DNA of 64,000 nucleotides. Source: Heliocidaris erythrogramma. Its lineage: Eukaryota; Echinodermata; Echinoidea; Camarodonta; Echinometridae. Below, in pieces: positions 28,301 to 43,612 of the stretch (position 1 is its first letter; every line of letters begins with the position of its first letter). The stretch covers positions 12,159,725 through 12,223,724 of the forward strand of contig CM046866.1 in NCBI GenBank assembly GCA_025617745.1, written 5' to 3'. The translations under genes and the position numbers were made by a program. The notes under the pieces are model-generated. The model ran no database searches. It was not told where the DNA came from and saw only the letters and a program-made list of their open reading frames with translations.

Positions 28301-31300
28301 TATACATACCTTTCATACAAAGGTTGTTCTTGACAACCTGAAAGCTTGCCGTAGGCTTGTCAGACATAGCAACAAGTAATGTATGCAAACTGGATTCCAA
28401 GCATTGAGGCTCATTTACAATAGCTCGTCACTAGGTGCTCAGAGAAGAAATGTGCATAAATTTGAATACATTACAGAACCAGTCTATTGCTCCATGGTGT
28501 CTATCCTGCACTAAGCGAATTCTTAAATTCAACCTTAATCCTAACCTTACAGCTAACCTGAGACCCAATCACAACCCTAACCCTAACCCTACATCCATGA
28601 CAAAATAAGCCCAAGCAATTGCCGCCAGAGCAAATGTCGGAGCACCTTGGTGAGAGGTCTCTCCTTGGATTGGGCGTATTTTTGCTGATTTTAGAAATTT
28701 TTATTAGAATTTTTTTAACTTGACCATTTTAGGGAAAAAATATAAACAATCTTAGGATAAAGAGAGAACAAGTTAGGACATCATATTTTTTTGCAACACA
28801 TAATTATCACAGTTCTTCTGCACAGTGAGTTACCCATTTCACTCACTGTACTGTTGGTCATGGCCATGGTCATTCCCCCCCCCCCCCCCTTCCCTTACTG
28901 GATTTTAGATCAGTTTTATTTTTCAACTCTCCTATGTACATATAATAAGAGTATTAATTTCTTTTACTGAAACACATATGGAACTGGTTCATAATAACAA
29001 TGGTCATAATAGACAATACATTAAATCTTGTCTACTCAATTCAGCCAGCATTTCATGAACATGGTTTTACAAAAGGTAATTTTTGATAAGTCCCTTCATC
29101 TATCATTGCTATGTAGGCTACACGCATTACATTGTGCATGTTCTGTCGTTATCTATTCCCCCTGTTTCGCTTCTTTGTGCTCAACGTAAACAACAAATTA
29201 AATAGTTCACTTGGCATCCCTGCACCGAAGATAAAATTGAGATATCACTCTGCGCTGGACATATTAACAATTATTTGATTTGATGTAATCAATTCAAGCT
29301 GTTTGGCTTGATAAGGGACAATAAACAGAGAAGGGGGAAAAGGGTCGAGCGGCAGTGTTGATATATTTGATCAACAGTTGTTGAGATTTTTGCGAGCTTA
29401 TCAATTTGTGATGGCCTCTCCAAAACATTTCTAGTTTTAAATCAGATAATTGAATCAAATTGTGAACTAGTTGGCTTTTTAAAGGGGGAAGAGCATGGAT
29501 GCTTTGCAAATGGATCGCAAGGTATACCATAACTTGGCAGACTTTCTGGCAGTGATCATAAAGCTATGCTCCATGCAGTGATAATGAATCATCTTAATAA
29601 TACAAAATGTACATGTACATGTCTATTGCAGTTAATGTCTTTTATTGCCAAAAGTTTTGAAAGGGATACAAGTCATTCAACAATCTATTTTTAAAATTTG
29701 GTTGCATTGCTGAAATTACATGTACAAAATTTACTTATTCTGACCTTCATGAATCACGAATCACATGACCTACCAAAAAGCAGATACATGTACGTACTAT
29801 GTACCTGTGCAATACCGGTAGTGTTAATGGAAATATTGATCACTTCCATGCTATATTATGTCACATGTACAGGATAGGTGCAGTATCAGTTAAGACAATG
29901 ATACCGTCACTAGTAGGCCATCTACATGTAATTATTTTCAATTTAAACAAAATTGATAATAACTCTATGATGCCTGGAGAGAACAGCCATATTTTCAGAG
30001 GAAATATGATCCATGAAGTGACTTCTGATGCTAATTTCATCATTCAGTTCACACCTATGCAATCATCCAACTGTTCGAACATCAGAACTACTCCCGATAT
30101 AGCATTCTGACTCATCCCTCTCTATCTGCCAGGGCTGCATATATCTAACTGTATCTACATGTAGGTGCAGTACTTTTTTTCTTGCATAATGCCCCAGTGT
30201 CAGGTAGGGTGACCCGTTGAGAGACGAGAAATCCAGTCTGACCCCGCATTTGAGCTTCTCTTGAATGCAAATTTGATATTTTGTGTCAACTTCTTGCAAG
30301 GATTGCCTAGTACATGTACCTCCTTGATAGTACTTATGTGAGATGTAGGGCTACATGTGTAGTGTACATTTTTTCTCCTTGGACTTCCACCAAATAAATT
30401 GTTTTTCCCTTCCTATTTCTCACCTTTGTAGAAAGAAATTCTCTTTTTTTTGCACTGAAACATATGTTTGGATTTTCTGTTGTAAAAGTGGGACTTCAAC
30501 AGGGCTGATTTTTCATATCTATTTTTTTTTTCTTTTCTAACACTCTTTTACAACACTCTTTTACAAATATTTCGGAATCCTTTTTGAGATTTCAAGAGCA
30601 AAACTCTATGCTCTGTATATTTTTTAGCTGTTTACAGCTGCTTATCATAACATATCCGTATTGATTGTTAGTATTATCAATCATGTTGAATTTATCATAT
30701 TTTATAGGATTTTATAGGATCACCCTTATTTCTGTCATTGAGACAAGTCATGCTTGTCTCTTGAAAAAGGAATGGTGCCATCAAGTGTGAAGACATGATA
30801 GGATAGTTTAAACATTAAAGATAAGTTGAGTTCTGGTCATTAGATTGAAATGTGACAGGAACTGTCTCAAAACCATTGGGAAAGATTGATTATATAGCAA
30901 ATAAGGATTGGTGTATACTGTAAGGTTTTGGAATCACCAAAATGGTAAGAAATTTACTCAACCCTGCTGAGAGTCACATGCACTGCACACAGAAATTTGT
31001 ATATATGGGACTACACACAAATGTTCGGCCCGAACCAACTATTTCTCGTCGTATTTCGAATATGAGGGCATCTGAAGAGCAATCCTTTTCAGGGGACATT
31101 TCTATTACATGTTCTTCCAAACTGACGTAAAGGAATGAGAATGCTCACAAATTATTTTTCACCTTTCCCAGAGCACAACCTTCCCTTTAAAATCAGTCTC
31201 TGTGTAAGCCTAATATGTTTATACTATTTAAAGGGGAATTAGAGCAATCAAGGCCTTGGTATAAACGTATTAGTGTGATTTATCAATGAACAGAAAGTAA

Positions 31301-32856
31301 ACATGAAGAGTTAATCATAATGGGAGCAGGAAAAACAAACCGCATACCCTGTGGTAGGATTTTCTGGATGAGAAGTTAGGTAATCCTTGCATCCTTGTGT
31401 TTTCAAATGGTTTAGACCTGGATTTTGCGGCATTAAGACTATCAAATACATCATTGGAAATAGAAACCTCAAATAATGCACCAAGTACCTACAAAAATAA
31501 AAAATCATATGTTTTTTTTAATAACAAATATCTTGTTCTCTGCAAGCAGTACATAGATTAGCACTGATCTTAGCACTATCATTCAGAGAGTAGAAATATC
31601 TCCATATTGATGTATAGCAGAAAGCATATCCTAAATAGACCCGTTTACTAATTTTATGCATACTTTTTGAAAAAAATTTCTCTTGACGACGCAAAAGCTT
31701 GCCAGAGGCTTGCCCGGCATAGCAACAACTAATGTATGCAAAATGGATTCCATCTATAGAGATGCCATTATGCATAGCAGGTGCACCAAATAGTTGGTAA
31801 CTAAGGATTCTGGAGAGAAACATCCATAAATTTGACTAACTTAGTAAACAGGTCTATTGAGTTAAACCAAGATACTCAACAGAATAATTTCTGCTCATAT
31901 AGAGAAGAACATACATTATATTTCAAATTTGCAGTAGGTACTAATATATTGGAATATATTCGTACTATTGAATGTTCTCCTGGTTACTTCCATCATGGGG
32001 GGGGGGGGGTTAAAAAGGCCTTTACAGGCCTACAACACCTAGGAATTAAAGTATTTATGAAATTCATTTTTACATTCTCCCTTTTTATGAAGTGCAGGAA
32101 ATCGTAAACCAGTCCTAAAGTTTGTAAATAATATTTACGGTCATTGGTGTTTGTGTTCCGTACTAGTTTGTGTGAATTGTGGTTACGTAGGTATTTCCTG
32201 AAAAAATGTAATACTCCAAGCTATTTCTATGAATGGATTTGATTCAGTGATCTTGTTTGATTGGTAAGGTAAAGGTTGGAATTTGTTTGTATGCATTTAT
32301 GAATAGCTTTTTTTTTTAGATTGATGGAGGACAGGCCTGATGGAGCATGGAAGGTACGGAGAGTAGGCCTACTTTAGTTGAGAGCTCATTGATAGTAGGT
32401 AGTAAGAATGAATACTGGCGGTGATGTCATTGATAATAGTGGATGGCCATATTTCTGTTATTCAAATGTATTTTTTTAACTCGTGCAATACATGTATAGG
32501 CAGCAAATGAACCCTCATAAACATACTGTAAACACTCTATCCAAACTAATCTCATTTAAAAATGTTTCAGTGAGGTTCATATACACTGTGCATGCTTTTA
32601 AGCATTACAGTGTCATAATTGTGAATATTTTAGTGTTGGTAGCACTGTTGGAGTAGATTTGTAACAGAAAATGAGATTTTATTTTTTTTTTTTTTTTGGG
32701 GGGGGGGGGGGAGGATGGGTGTTTTACTTGTTAGGTTTCTTTCAGAACTGAATTGCTCTCCATGCCCATATTCAATCATCATCACATCATCATCATCATC
32801 ATCATCATCACCGCATCATCTTCTTCATTGTCATCATCATCATCATCATCATCACC

Positions 32857-32887
<31 letters not shown>

Positions 32888-35800
32888 CCATTATCATTTT
32901 CATCGTCATCATCGTTGTGATAAACATGTACATGTAGGCTACTACCAGAGATTTTATGTCATATTCATGTACTACTACTAGTGATACTCGTGGAAAAAGA
33001 AACATAATTCAGAAACATATTAATGTTCTTTGTGTGCTTCGGGAATTCTGGTATGTTGAAAGGCCTGGAGGAGGTCATTTGAGGTCAAAAGCACTCAGAT
33101 TCTTGTACTGTTGTTACAAAGTGATTGACAATCAAAATTTGACCGAAAAATGTATCTTTGTTGTGATGACAGAAATATGGCAGACAGACTCTGTTTGGCA
33201 TGTATGTAGCCCAAATTTTAGATTCAATATCAAATTACAGGATACACTGAAATATGTAATAAGGATTTTCATATAGCTTGTTACAATGACAGTGGTTTTG
33301 CCTTGAAGCACTGTCTTCATGTGGAGTTTGACAAGGGGTGCGTTTATGCTCCCATTTTTTCAAGCCAGAATGAGCCTTTTATTACTCGTTCAGTTCAAAA
33401 CACGGTTGCGTCCACAGTTATTTTCGTATAATCGCTGATTTAAAACGCTGATGTGAAACGTACAAAAAGGTGCGTTTTGAATCGGTATTTCTCCAAAAAC
33501 ACGGTTTTGGGGGAGCATAAACGCACAATCATTTGTAAAAGCTTTTTTATAGGACATCATATAAAACTAGTAGCATGCGCAGTGCAAAACCAGCTTGCAG
33601 AGCCTGAATTCGCATGTAGAAAAGAAGTATAAACAGTGCCCTGTGAAACTGTTTTTAGTCTAGATGAGCGTTTTAGATGAGCATTTCAAAATGCTCATCC
33701 TGCCTTCCCAAAGAAAGTACATGTATAAACGCACCCTATGTTCGAGGTAAAGGTCAGACAGCAGTAAACCATGTGCAAATCTTCTAGTCCATGACAGCTG
33801 GAATATATCAGAATTTTTTCTTTCTTTCATGATTTGCTCACCATAAACAGAGGAGAAAGGAGGTGCATTCACAACAGATATATAGCCTGTAGAACATGCC
33901 TGTACTGTATGCTGCCATGCATGTGGGGCATGCATGAGGGGCATGCATGAATGTCTTGTAAATTTTATGATAATTTGTCAAGATTCATTAAAAGTTTCAT
34001 GCTGCGGAATGATTGATATACCACATTGAATTTTTGCAATTGCGGAAGTTTCTTGCTTAGAAAACATCCTTCCTTAGCAATTCACAAAATGTGGATCATG
34101 CTGATGGAAACTGATCTGACTGAACTAAAGATGTCCATAGGCCTATTACAGAATGAGGAGGTTATATTAATTAGTAGTTTGTTCAATTTTGCTGTCTTAT
34201 TTCAAGGATATCTTGGACTTCGATCTCTGGAACCAGCACTTTGAGCAAAAAAAAGTGAAGACTTCCTTATTGTACAGCATGCTATGCACTGCACTCTACA
34301 CTTCACACTACACTTCACATTTTCATGTGTGAAACTCAACATCATAAGATATGAAATGTATGCTGCGGGCTTGATCACTTGATAAATAGAAACTGCAATC
34401 AAAACCAGTGCGCCAATTTTAATCGTTTGTCAAGCTCTTTTCGAAAATGACATTGACCATAGTCCATAGCAATAGTCACTGATATTGCAAGAAATTGGGG
34501 GGGGGGGGGGGGGGAGAAGATGAGAAGGGAGAAAGAAGGAGAGAAGGGCATTAGGAATAGGTTAAAGAGAGGAAATGGAGAGGTAAATAGAACAGAAAGT
34601 TGATGGCCAAATGAAGCTGACGAAAGGTTTTTGGACAAGAGGAAAAGAAAGTAAAGAGGAAGGAAGGAAAAGAGGAGGAGAAAGAAATGGAAATAACAGA
34701 AGGGAAGAAAAGAGACTAGAGAGAGAAGAGGGGGAGGAGGAAAGATGGGGAGGGAAGATAGGAAGTGAAAGAAATTGTAGGGGAGAGAGAGAGACTAGAT
34801 TGAGAGTTAGAGCAGATTTCCCTGGTTAGAGAGAAGGAGAGAAAGGAGATAGAAGAAAGGTGGAAAGGAGAGAGAGAGATATGGGGGGGGGGAGAGATAG
34901 GACTTGACATCTCACAAATCCATCAGCTGTTTCTGGGAGATCTCATGGGGGAGAGGTTACCTTGAGTACTGATCACAAAGTTTGTCCATCTCCAGTACAT
35001 TTACCCCTGTAAAAAATCTTTCTCCTCAGGACTGACTGCCTAAATATGGTCATAGACCGCTCTCCCTAGATCCCACTAATGGATCAGATAAGTCATTATT
35101 AGTCTGGTGAGGACAATTTTATTTGTTCCCTATTGTTGATAAAAAAGCAAGAACAGGATGACTCTCCAGTTACAGTCTTCAAAAATTCCATTTTCTCCCT
35201 GAAAAATGAAATGGAGGTGGCAGGGATGCGAGTTTCAGTCATATTTTTGAACCACAGGTTATATTTATAGGGACTTTTGATTTATAACGTGCAATGAATA
35301 TTCCAAAGTTCAACAGAAGTAATTAAACAAGCCTCGGTATGTATCCTAGCACATTTTCCTAACTTGTTTCAATAGTGAATTTTATATTATGCACAATGTA
35401 CCGATCATATTTGTACAGATAGCACGATTTAAAATAGAGTACCGTGCTGAGAGAATCTACCATACATGTACGTTATGGAATATACTGACTGAAGGTAAAA
35501 ATTTTTTTTAAATGTTAAAACATTTTAATTTTTCTCTTTTGCTTCCATACACAAGTAGGCTAACATAGAGAGGATTTAAACAATTTTTTTATAGGATTCT
35601 GTAGATTTTGCTCAGCTGTTGTTTAGGACAGCAGTCATTGACTGATGTAGTAGAACAGAGGGAGACTGATGTCATCTTGTTTGTATGATCTGAAAATGAC
35701 ACACATGAAAGTTATTTCATCAATTTGTGTTTTATCCCCCCCCCCCCCATATGATTTCCCTCTCCCCTTCCTTCACTGCAAAAAATGTGTTGATATTATA

Positions 35801-38800
35801 ACCCTCCTCCCCCCCCCCCCCCCCAAAAAAAAAGATATACATGTATATCGGCTATGATTATGAAGGATAGACTATGACAGTACCAGGTACCATGGGTGTT
35901 TTACAAAAGTGTTACTGACTTTTAAAAATATATATATTTATTACAAGATAGTAAATCTTTAAGAATAGAAAACAGACTTCTTTCAGTGCCTATTTTTCAA
36001 TATAATTTGTGTGCATATATGCATAGGCTTAATATAGGCTGACACATTGTCAGCTAATTCATTCCATCTTCCTGGTGTGTTATAAAGGTCATATTTTATG
36101 CAGAGCAAACTCCTGTCAGCCATGTTTATCTATGGCCTATTATTTTGTGTTCCACATAGTTTGATGTTATAAATCAGGGGAGCATTTCATCAAGCATTTT
36201 GTCAGGGATTTTCACTGACAAATTTGCTCTCAGCCAATCAGATGCAAGGATTTCAGTAGCTTATAACAGTTGTCGGTAAAAATCACTGACAAAACGATTG
36301 ATGAAACGCTCCCCTGGTCTCTGTGTGTCATTAAACTTGGGTAGAAGGCATTAAAGATGTCAGAACAAACTGTTCAGTGCCTTGTCCTACATATCTTTGG
36401 AATTCTTTCCATCTATAAATGCATTGACATTGGTCTGTTTTGTTTGGGTTTTTTTTTTCACCTTCCTTCCTTTTGTTTTTGTTTTGTTTTATTTTATTTT
36501 GTTTTGTTTTGTTTAGGTAATAAACAGACAAACTGTATTATAAAAACTTTCTGTCCTGTAGTAGGCACAAGTGAAATATAATGTTACTGTAAAAGTGGAA
36601 ATTTTCACGCGATTAATTTATCGCGCTCGGCCAAGTAAGGTGGATTTCACATGTTTTTAATTTGGCCCTCGCTCTAGACTCGTGGGCAAAAGATTACATA
36701 AACAAAAATATTTGCTTGTTTTTATTTTTGCGCAAATTTCATGCCGCGCTAAATGCACAAAAATTTCCACGTTTACAGTATCGACGTACAGGGCCTAGAT
36801 CTACACATGTACATGTTTCAAGTATCTACTACATATTCTGCACGATATTTTAAACTATCATCATTTGACATGGAGGTCTATTTATTCCCAGTTTAAAGAA
36901 AACAATTCAAATTAAAGAATTGTTCAAATTAGACAATACTCTCATTTAAATGAGGAGGGGCAGAAAATATACGTAAATCAATTCAGGGCTACATGTAGGC
37001 TTAGTTGACAGCTATTAGTAGTAATGCAGTATTGAAAAGAAATCGTTAGCCACATAGGCCTTGTATAAATCACCAGAAATAATGAAGACAACTTTCCAAG
37101 TTGGCTGTAAAATGAGACTAGATGTAATATGATTTAGAGATGTTTTGAAAGTAAAATTTATCCAATGCATTCATGGTTGGACCAAACCAAGCTGAATTCC
37201 CTAGCCTTCCTCTGCACTTGTCACTGTGTATTCAAGGAAATGGGCATAAGAGATCAACCAGATCCAGAAAAAGACCATTTACTTGTTATTCCTAGGCTTA
37301 ACACAAAGTGGGGGGAGCGAACCTTCGCTCTTGCTGGGCCGTTGATATGGAATACTCTTCCTCAAGGGATTAGCAGTTCTGTTGAAGTGTTCAAAAATAA
37401 TCTTAAAAAGTATCTGTTTAATTTGGCCTATAATTGATTACCATTACCTTTCATGTCCGTACCTCTCCTATTGCACTTTTGCTTATTTGTGATGTATTTC
37501 ATCTTTTGCACAAGTTGCGCCTTGAGCATTTGATCATCAAGTGGATTCAACGCCGTATAAATCTTATATATTATTATTTTTGATGTGTACATAGATAGAT
37601 GATAGATGGCAGCAGGGTTAAAAGTTAGGTGTACAACCACGACTGAGCCTGATCGGACGGACATTTCACAAATTTTGAAAGTTTGAAGGCCTGTAGAAAA
37701 TAAGTATTTAATTGAAGAGAGCTATTTTAGTTTTCATTATGAAGGGCATCACTGAAGGAGATGAAAATCTGATAAAATTTGGTTGCCATGATCGTTGACT
37801 AAAATTATAATCCATAAAATATTCAATGTCATGGACGGACTACTCTTAACCGATCAGGCTCAACTTTCAAAGCGGCCACAGTGCATGATTTAAAAAAAAA
37901 TATTATCTTTATGCATTAATGCATCTACTTACATATTCATTTCCTACCTAATGGTATACAAGTAACTGGAAAAAAAATGATTTCTCATGTTTTTTTTTAT
38001 ATCAGGCATATATTAGCATATATTAGTCTGTTCCACAAATATAATGATGGCATGCAATCGGGACATAAATGCTACATAGAGAAGTACATGGCAGCCATAT
38101 AGAGAAACTTATTTTCAAATAATCTGTTTATTCATGATACTTGGTACTTATGTGTACATACACGATCAGGCTTAACCAGAACCGCATCTGTTTTGGATAA
38201 TAAATAGATATGAATATTAATTTTATATCTCAAATCTATTTGTTATAATAGGTACATGTATGATAATCACCATGAGTACTTTGGCCGTTGCTCTTTGAAT
38301 TCACCCATTTGTATTTCATACAGTTGAATCTGACTTTAGTCCAGCAGATTGGTGCTAAAAATTGAAGGAATTGTGCACCTTTTCATAAAAGCATGAAATT
38401 TGGCATGTAGGTAGAGTTTTTTTATGCTGAAAAATTCTGGATATGGGGCCGCCTAAAATTTGGGCCCTGTGGCCTGTTGGGCCCATTTAATAATAATACA
38501 TTGCTATCTCAGGGTATTTTTCCTTCATAAATGATTTAATCATATCTAGTTCTTATATACTAAATATTATGTAACATTTCCGGCCCTCAATATTCAGACC
38601 AGTGCTTTACATGTACATGTAGGTGCCCATTTTTTTTTTAAATAAAGGGCCATCCCATATATCAAAATGTTACAAAGTCACTGATCTGTTGAATATAAGT
38701 AAAATGCTTTCAATCGTGATTATTCGGACATAATGTCTTTGAAATTAACAAGATATGTGGTGCAGATGTCCATTATGATTAAAAAGGTCCACAAAAACTC

Positions 38801-39336
38801 AAACTCAAAGTTATAGGCAAGTAGGCATATATTTTAACACTTCGGCAGCCATTCTGAATTGGGCCATCCTCTTGTTATCGAGAATAATTCAAATTTAACA
38901 AGAAGTGTCTTCCATGGGCCATCGATGGGCCCAGGTGACTGCTAAAGTGGGCTTTTCATATGATCTTGATTTTAAAAATGCTGTCTAGCATAAAAAATAT
39001 AACTGAAAAACTGAAAAACTATTATTTCGCACATAGATTAATTGGGGCCTTTCGTGGGCCTCTTTGGTCATAATGGGCACCTGCACCACATATCTTGTTA
39101 ATTTCAAGGACATAAAGCAAATTGAAGCGCTTTGAATTCCAGCTACTATTAGCATCATAATTAATGGTCTTTCGGATCCGGAGTTGAAGAGGAACCCTGA
39201 TATTTTTTTGTATATTCACATATCTACCTGACTTAACAGATGGGGTGGGAGAATAATTCCCTATATAAAATTCCAGTTGCTCAGTTCCAGAATCACTGTT
39301 TTACCAGCATGTAGCCAGTAGCCCCCCCCCCCCCCC

Positions 39337-39367
<31 letters not shown>

Positions 39368-42300
39368 CACACAATCACAAATACAGAACATACAAACAAA
39401 ATAACAAAGAGACACAGAGCAGGAAGTGATTTACCTCTGGAAAACTCGAAACAAGCTTTTGAAAAAAATAACACTCCTTAAAAATGATATTAAGATCTGT
39501 ATGGAAAATTTTGAGAGCTCCCATGAAAATAAAAGTAATTTCCTACACCAGTAACTACTAAAGTGGTCTAAATGTACCTTGTATTGTAATTTCTTCCCCC
39601 TCTTTTTTATGAGCATTATATTCCCCACCCAAATATGTAAAAGAGACTGAAATCTACTTTGTCCTTTGTGTGGGTGTCAAAAAGCATTATGAGATGAAAT
39701 ATGAAAGCAGTTTGTGTACCTATGCAATTCAGTATGCATCATGTACATTAACCTTTCGGCCATGGATTTTATTTCCATTAGAATGCGTTATTTGACATCT
39801 ACAAGTACATAACATGACATGTAAACAGATAATATAACATAACATTTTTGAGAGAAAGCAATAACCAGTGAGCTATGAAATGTATTTGTTAACAACAAGC
39901 ATGAGACCTTGGCTATGCCATTCAAGCCCATATCCTCTATGATCTTCACTTCACAAAATGAATGAGTTGATCAGTTACCAACTGGAAAGGTGCCATATAA
40001 ATGCAGGCAGTATTGTCAATATACATGGAATGTTTTTCACAATTTTTTTTTAGGATACATTTTCATACAACATGAATTTTCTGCTTGAAAAGCATCTTGC
40101 CATGAAGGGATTTGAAGAATAAATACAATTTATGCCTGTTGGTGTGCTGAAATGTACTTGACTGAGCACAGATTAGTGGAAAAGTTTTCAGGCAATAATT
40201 CATTTATCGTGGGTTTTGAGTGAAATTGATGCTGATAGAGAGAACTCAAAGTGAACATTTCTCCCATAACTACATGTACAACCATTCTGTATTCATGCAT
40301 CAGAAATGCATTAACATACACAAAGGCAAACAGTAATATATCTCTTATATTGAACAGAAAATGAAAGTAACACTTTTTATTACCATTTTCTTAAAGTATT
40401 TTAGAATTGATTTTCAAATGTTCTCACTTTAAACTGGTTATCGGTACCTTTATGTGAATGTTCAGTTGAAATATTCGAGATTTTGATTTCATTTGTCAAT
40501 TTTTCTTTTATAAAAAATAATCCTGTTTTGGCCAGACAAATTTCGTTCTGGCTATAAAAGGGGATCTTATGTCTGGCGGCCAGTTGAGACTGTAACAATG
40601 GATAAAAGGATCAGGAGATATACAGACAGGAGATAATTGAGCTGAGGAGGGAGGGATGATTACAATAAATAATTGAATTAAAGAGTATGATTTCATAGCA
40701 CTACTAGCGTAAGCCCTTTCCTCAATCGTATACTACTCGCAGTAAAATAATCCCATTATTGGTAGTCTTTGGTATCGAATGTCCAGAGGGAAACTTCAGC
40801 GTGGGAATAATACTTACTACTACATGTACATGTACTAGTAGTGGTGTTAGGTACAGTTTACAGGTATTCAATACAAGGATATTTCATGGAACTTTGACCA
40901 ATGCATATTTCAGTAAAGGAACAAACAAAATAACAAAACAGTAAATTTATTGGAGGTTTGCCTCAATAAAATATTATATTTACATTTTTTAAGCCCTTGT
41001 GTGTAATGACAAAATTATTCAAAAAAAAATACAACACAGCCAATAGAACACTGAATTTGCACGAGTTACACAGTGTATGAAATTTCCCACAAGATTAATT
41101 AAAAATCCATTTATGTTTTGATTGAGGGATAACCCTTTTTGGAAACATCCAAGATGATTCCCCAGTCTATATTTTTTGCATGACAAGGATGGGATGAGTG
41201 CATCCCTTTTCATTACACTCCACATGATAATTCCTCATCCAGCTGACATGGTGATGATGATGATGATGATGATGATGCTGCTAATGATACAGTCAGGTGT
41301 ATGTATGACCAAGTAGTTCTGTTATAACTCTGTGGTATGACTCACTGGAGGGCTGCTACATGTATGTACAGCAAAACAGATGTCTCCTCATAACAAAGAA
41401 GATGTCTTCATTAGGGACCAGATGACACTTTGTTTGTTACATTACTACCAAACTAGTCTATGGTGGATTTTATGTTTGGTGAAAAATGAGTTTAAGCCAG
41501 CAAATTCTGTTTCTATATTCAGTGTGTGAAAACTAGTCAGAATACATCTTTTCTGTTCATTTATGCCTTGAATGAATAGCATTTGAAGACATAAGGTGCA
41601 TTATTTTTATAGTTTTCATTTTTAATTTATATTTTAGAGTATGTTGTGCAAGTATGATAGATCTACCTGCATTTTTTAAAGATTCTCCGAAAGGGCTGCT
41701 TTTACAATTTTCAACAATAAAATTTGTCTCCAAGAAAAGTAAATTCAGCAACTATTTGGAGGCATTCAGGGGCTTCTTTTAAAAAAAAAGCAATCTGCTC
41801 GTCCCCCCCCCCCCTCATCTAAGTGAAACATGATGGCATGCATTTACTCAAGGTAATGTGAGTTTTCATTTGCATCTCCTTGAGGGCAATCAAATCGAAG
41901 TCTGGATTAGTACTGACAGTAGACTATCTCAACATTGGCACTTATTGAAATTGATTGATCTCTTTGTCTGGGCTAGACAAACATAGTATGTATCTGTGGC
42001 TTTTATGACTGCTATCATACAATACATATTCATCACTTTGTTATGATGGGCCAAGCGAGTGCACTATGTGGAGGGACAGCATTGTTTATTGGCAGATTGT
42101 CAAATATGGACCTATCGTTATTATTGTTAACAAGCATTGTTGTAGTATGTTTAGGGTACAGTCTTATGCATATAATGTGTCAGATGTGGCTTGTTATCTT
42201 TTAGATCATCCCTTTCTGCTTCTTATACTGTGCTACTGTATGTATGTGTGCATGCTGCGTAATGCAGGGAGATACTCCCTCCTATCTCCCTGCTATGTGT

Positions 42301-43578
42301 GTAGCATGCTTTACTACTAAGATTCATGCTTGGGGTTTTTATTGCTTTGGTAAAATAAAAAAGATTCATGCATGTTCTTTCTCTTTAGGCTTACATTAAT
42401 TTTATTGCACTCATATTATATGATCCTACAGAGGTTAAATGACAATGTAGTAATTAAAGGGAAAGTCCACCCTGATTACAAGTTGGTTTTAAAAGAAGCA
42501 GAAAAATTAAAGAAACATTTCAGTGAAGGTTTGAGCAAAATCCGATAAGAAATAAGGAAGTTATGAATTATTGAAGTTGTAATCAATCAAATACAAATTG
42601 GCAACTCCGTGACATATCTCGTGAGCTCCTCTCCTGCCCTGTGCCCAAAAAATAATTAATTTCCATTTTTTCTATAGAAAATATTCAGTCATACATGCTC
42701 CTTAGGTATAATCATTGCTAATATGTTTTTACACAACACATGTATGAAAAAAATCTATTCCTTCATCAAAAACTAAGCAAAATGAAAATTTATGAAATTT
42801 TCTGTACTAAGCAAATGGAAGAGGAGCTCGATTTGTGTTTGATCAATAACAACTTCAGAAATTCATAACTTTCTTGTTTCTTATCGGATTTTGCTCAAAC
42901 TTTCACTAATCTGTTAATCTCATTTTTCTTCCTTTATTCAAATCAACTTGATACCAGGGTCAACTTTCCCTTTAATGGTATAGTTCATTGACTATTATGT
43001 CACTGTGTACATCACATATGAATGGGAATTGAACACTCTGACTTGTTCGACTCATACTTGAGCTTCACCTAAATATCTGGTACCAGTAAAAACAATACCC
43101 AGCATCATATTACCTCCATGCAGAGAAAAACACATGCAAGATATTACAGTAATCTGAGCAAATTTCTCAGGTCTTCTTCCACCCTACTTGAAGACAGCTC
43201 GTCTTTCACATTGCAGAACCTTTGGGAGTTTTCTCACAAGTTCCTTCTCCATCTCTTTTCTCACTTGGCTTGATAGAGTTGGTTTGATATCCGTCTCCAG
43301 TCTTGGCTTTTATTCTTTTATCCTTTAAGCCTTTCTGTTCCCCTCCTTCATGACTATTCTTTTCTATAATCTCATATGTGCATATTTCAGTCATCCTCAT
43401 TTATGTCAAGATGATGTTGATTGTTAGTTTGTGTCACCATCACCATCACCACTGTTATCATTTTAAAATTACCATTGTAATCATTATCAATATCATCATC
43501 ATCATCATCATCATCATCAACACCAACATCGTTATCATTATCTTCATCATCATCATCATCAACAACATCAACATCTTT

Positions 43579-43612
<34 letters not shown>

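Noticed and set aside
28573..28590. Three AACCCT units (telomere-like)
   Set aside because: Only 18 bp among degenerate AACCTTA text; too short to call an interstitial telomere or chromosome end.
29799..30110. 103-codon open frame
   Set aside because: No recognisable motif, AT-rich composition, an antisense open frame of similar quality and no splice support.
32715..33005. Poly-His/Ser and poly-Met open frames
   Set aside because: They are translations of the (ATC)n microsatellite.
34611..34829. Arg/Glu/Gly-rich open frame
   Set aside because: Translation of the polypurine tract.
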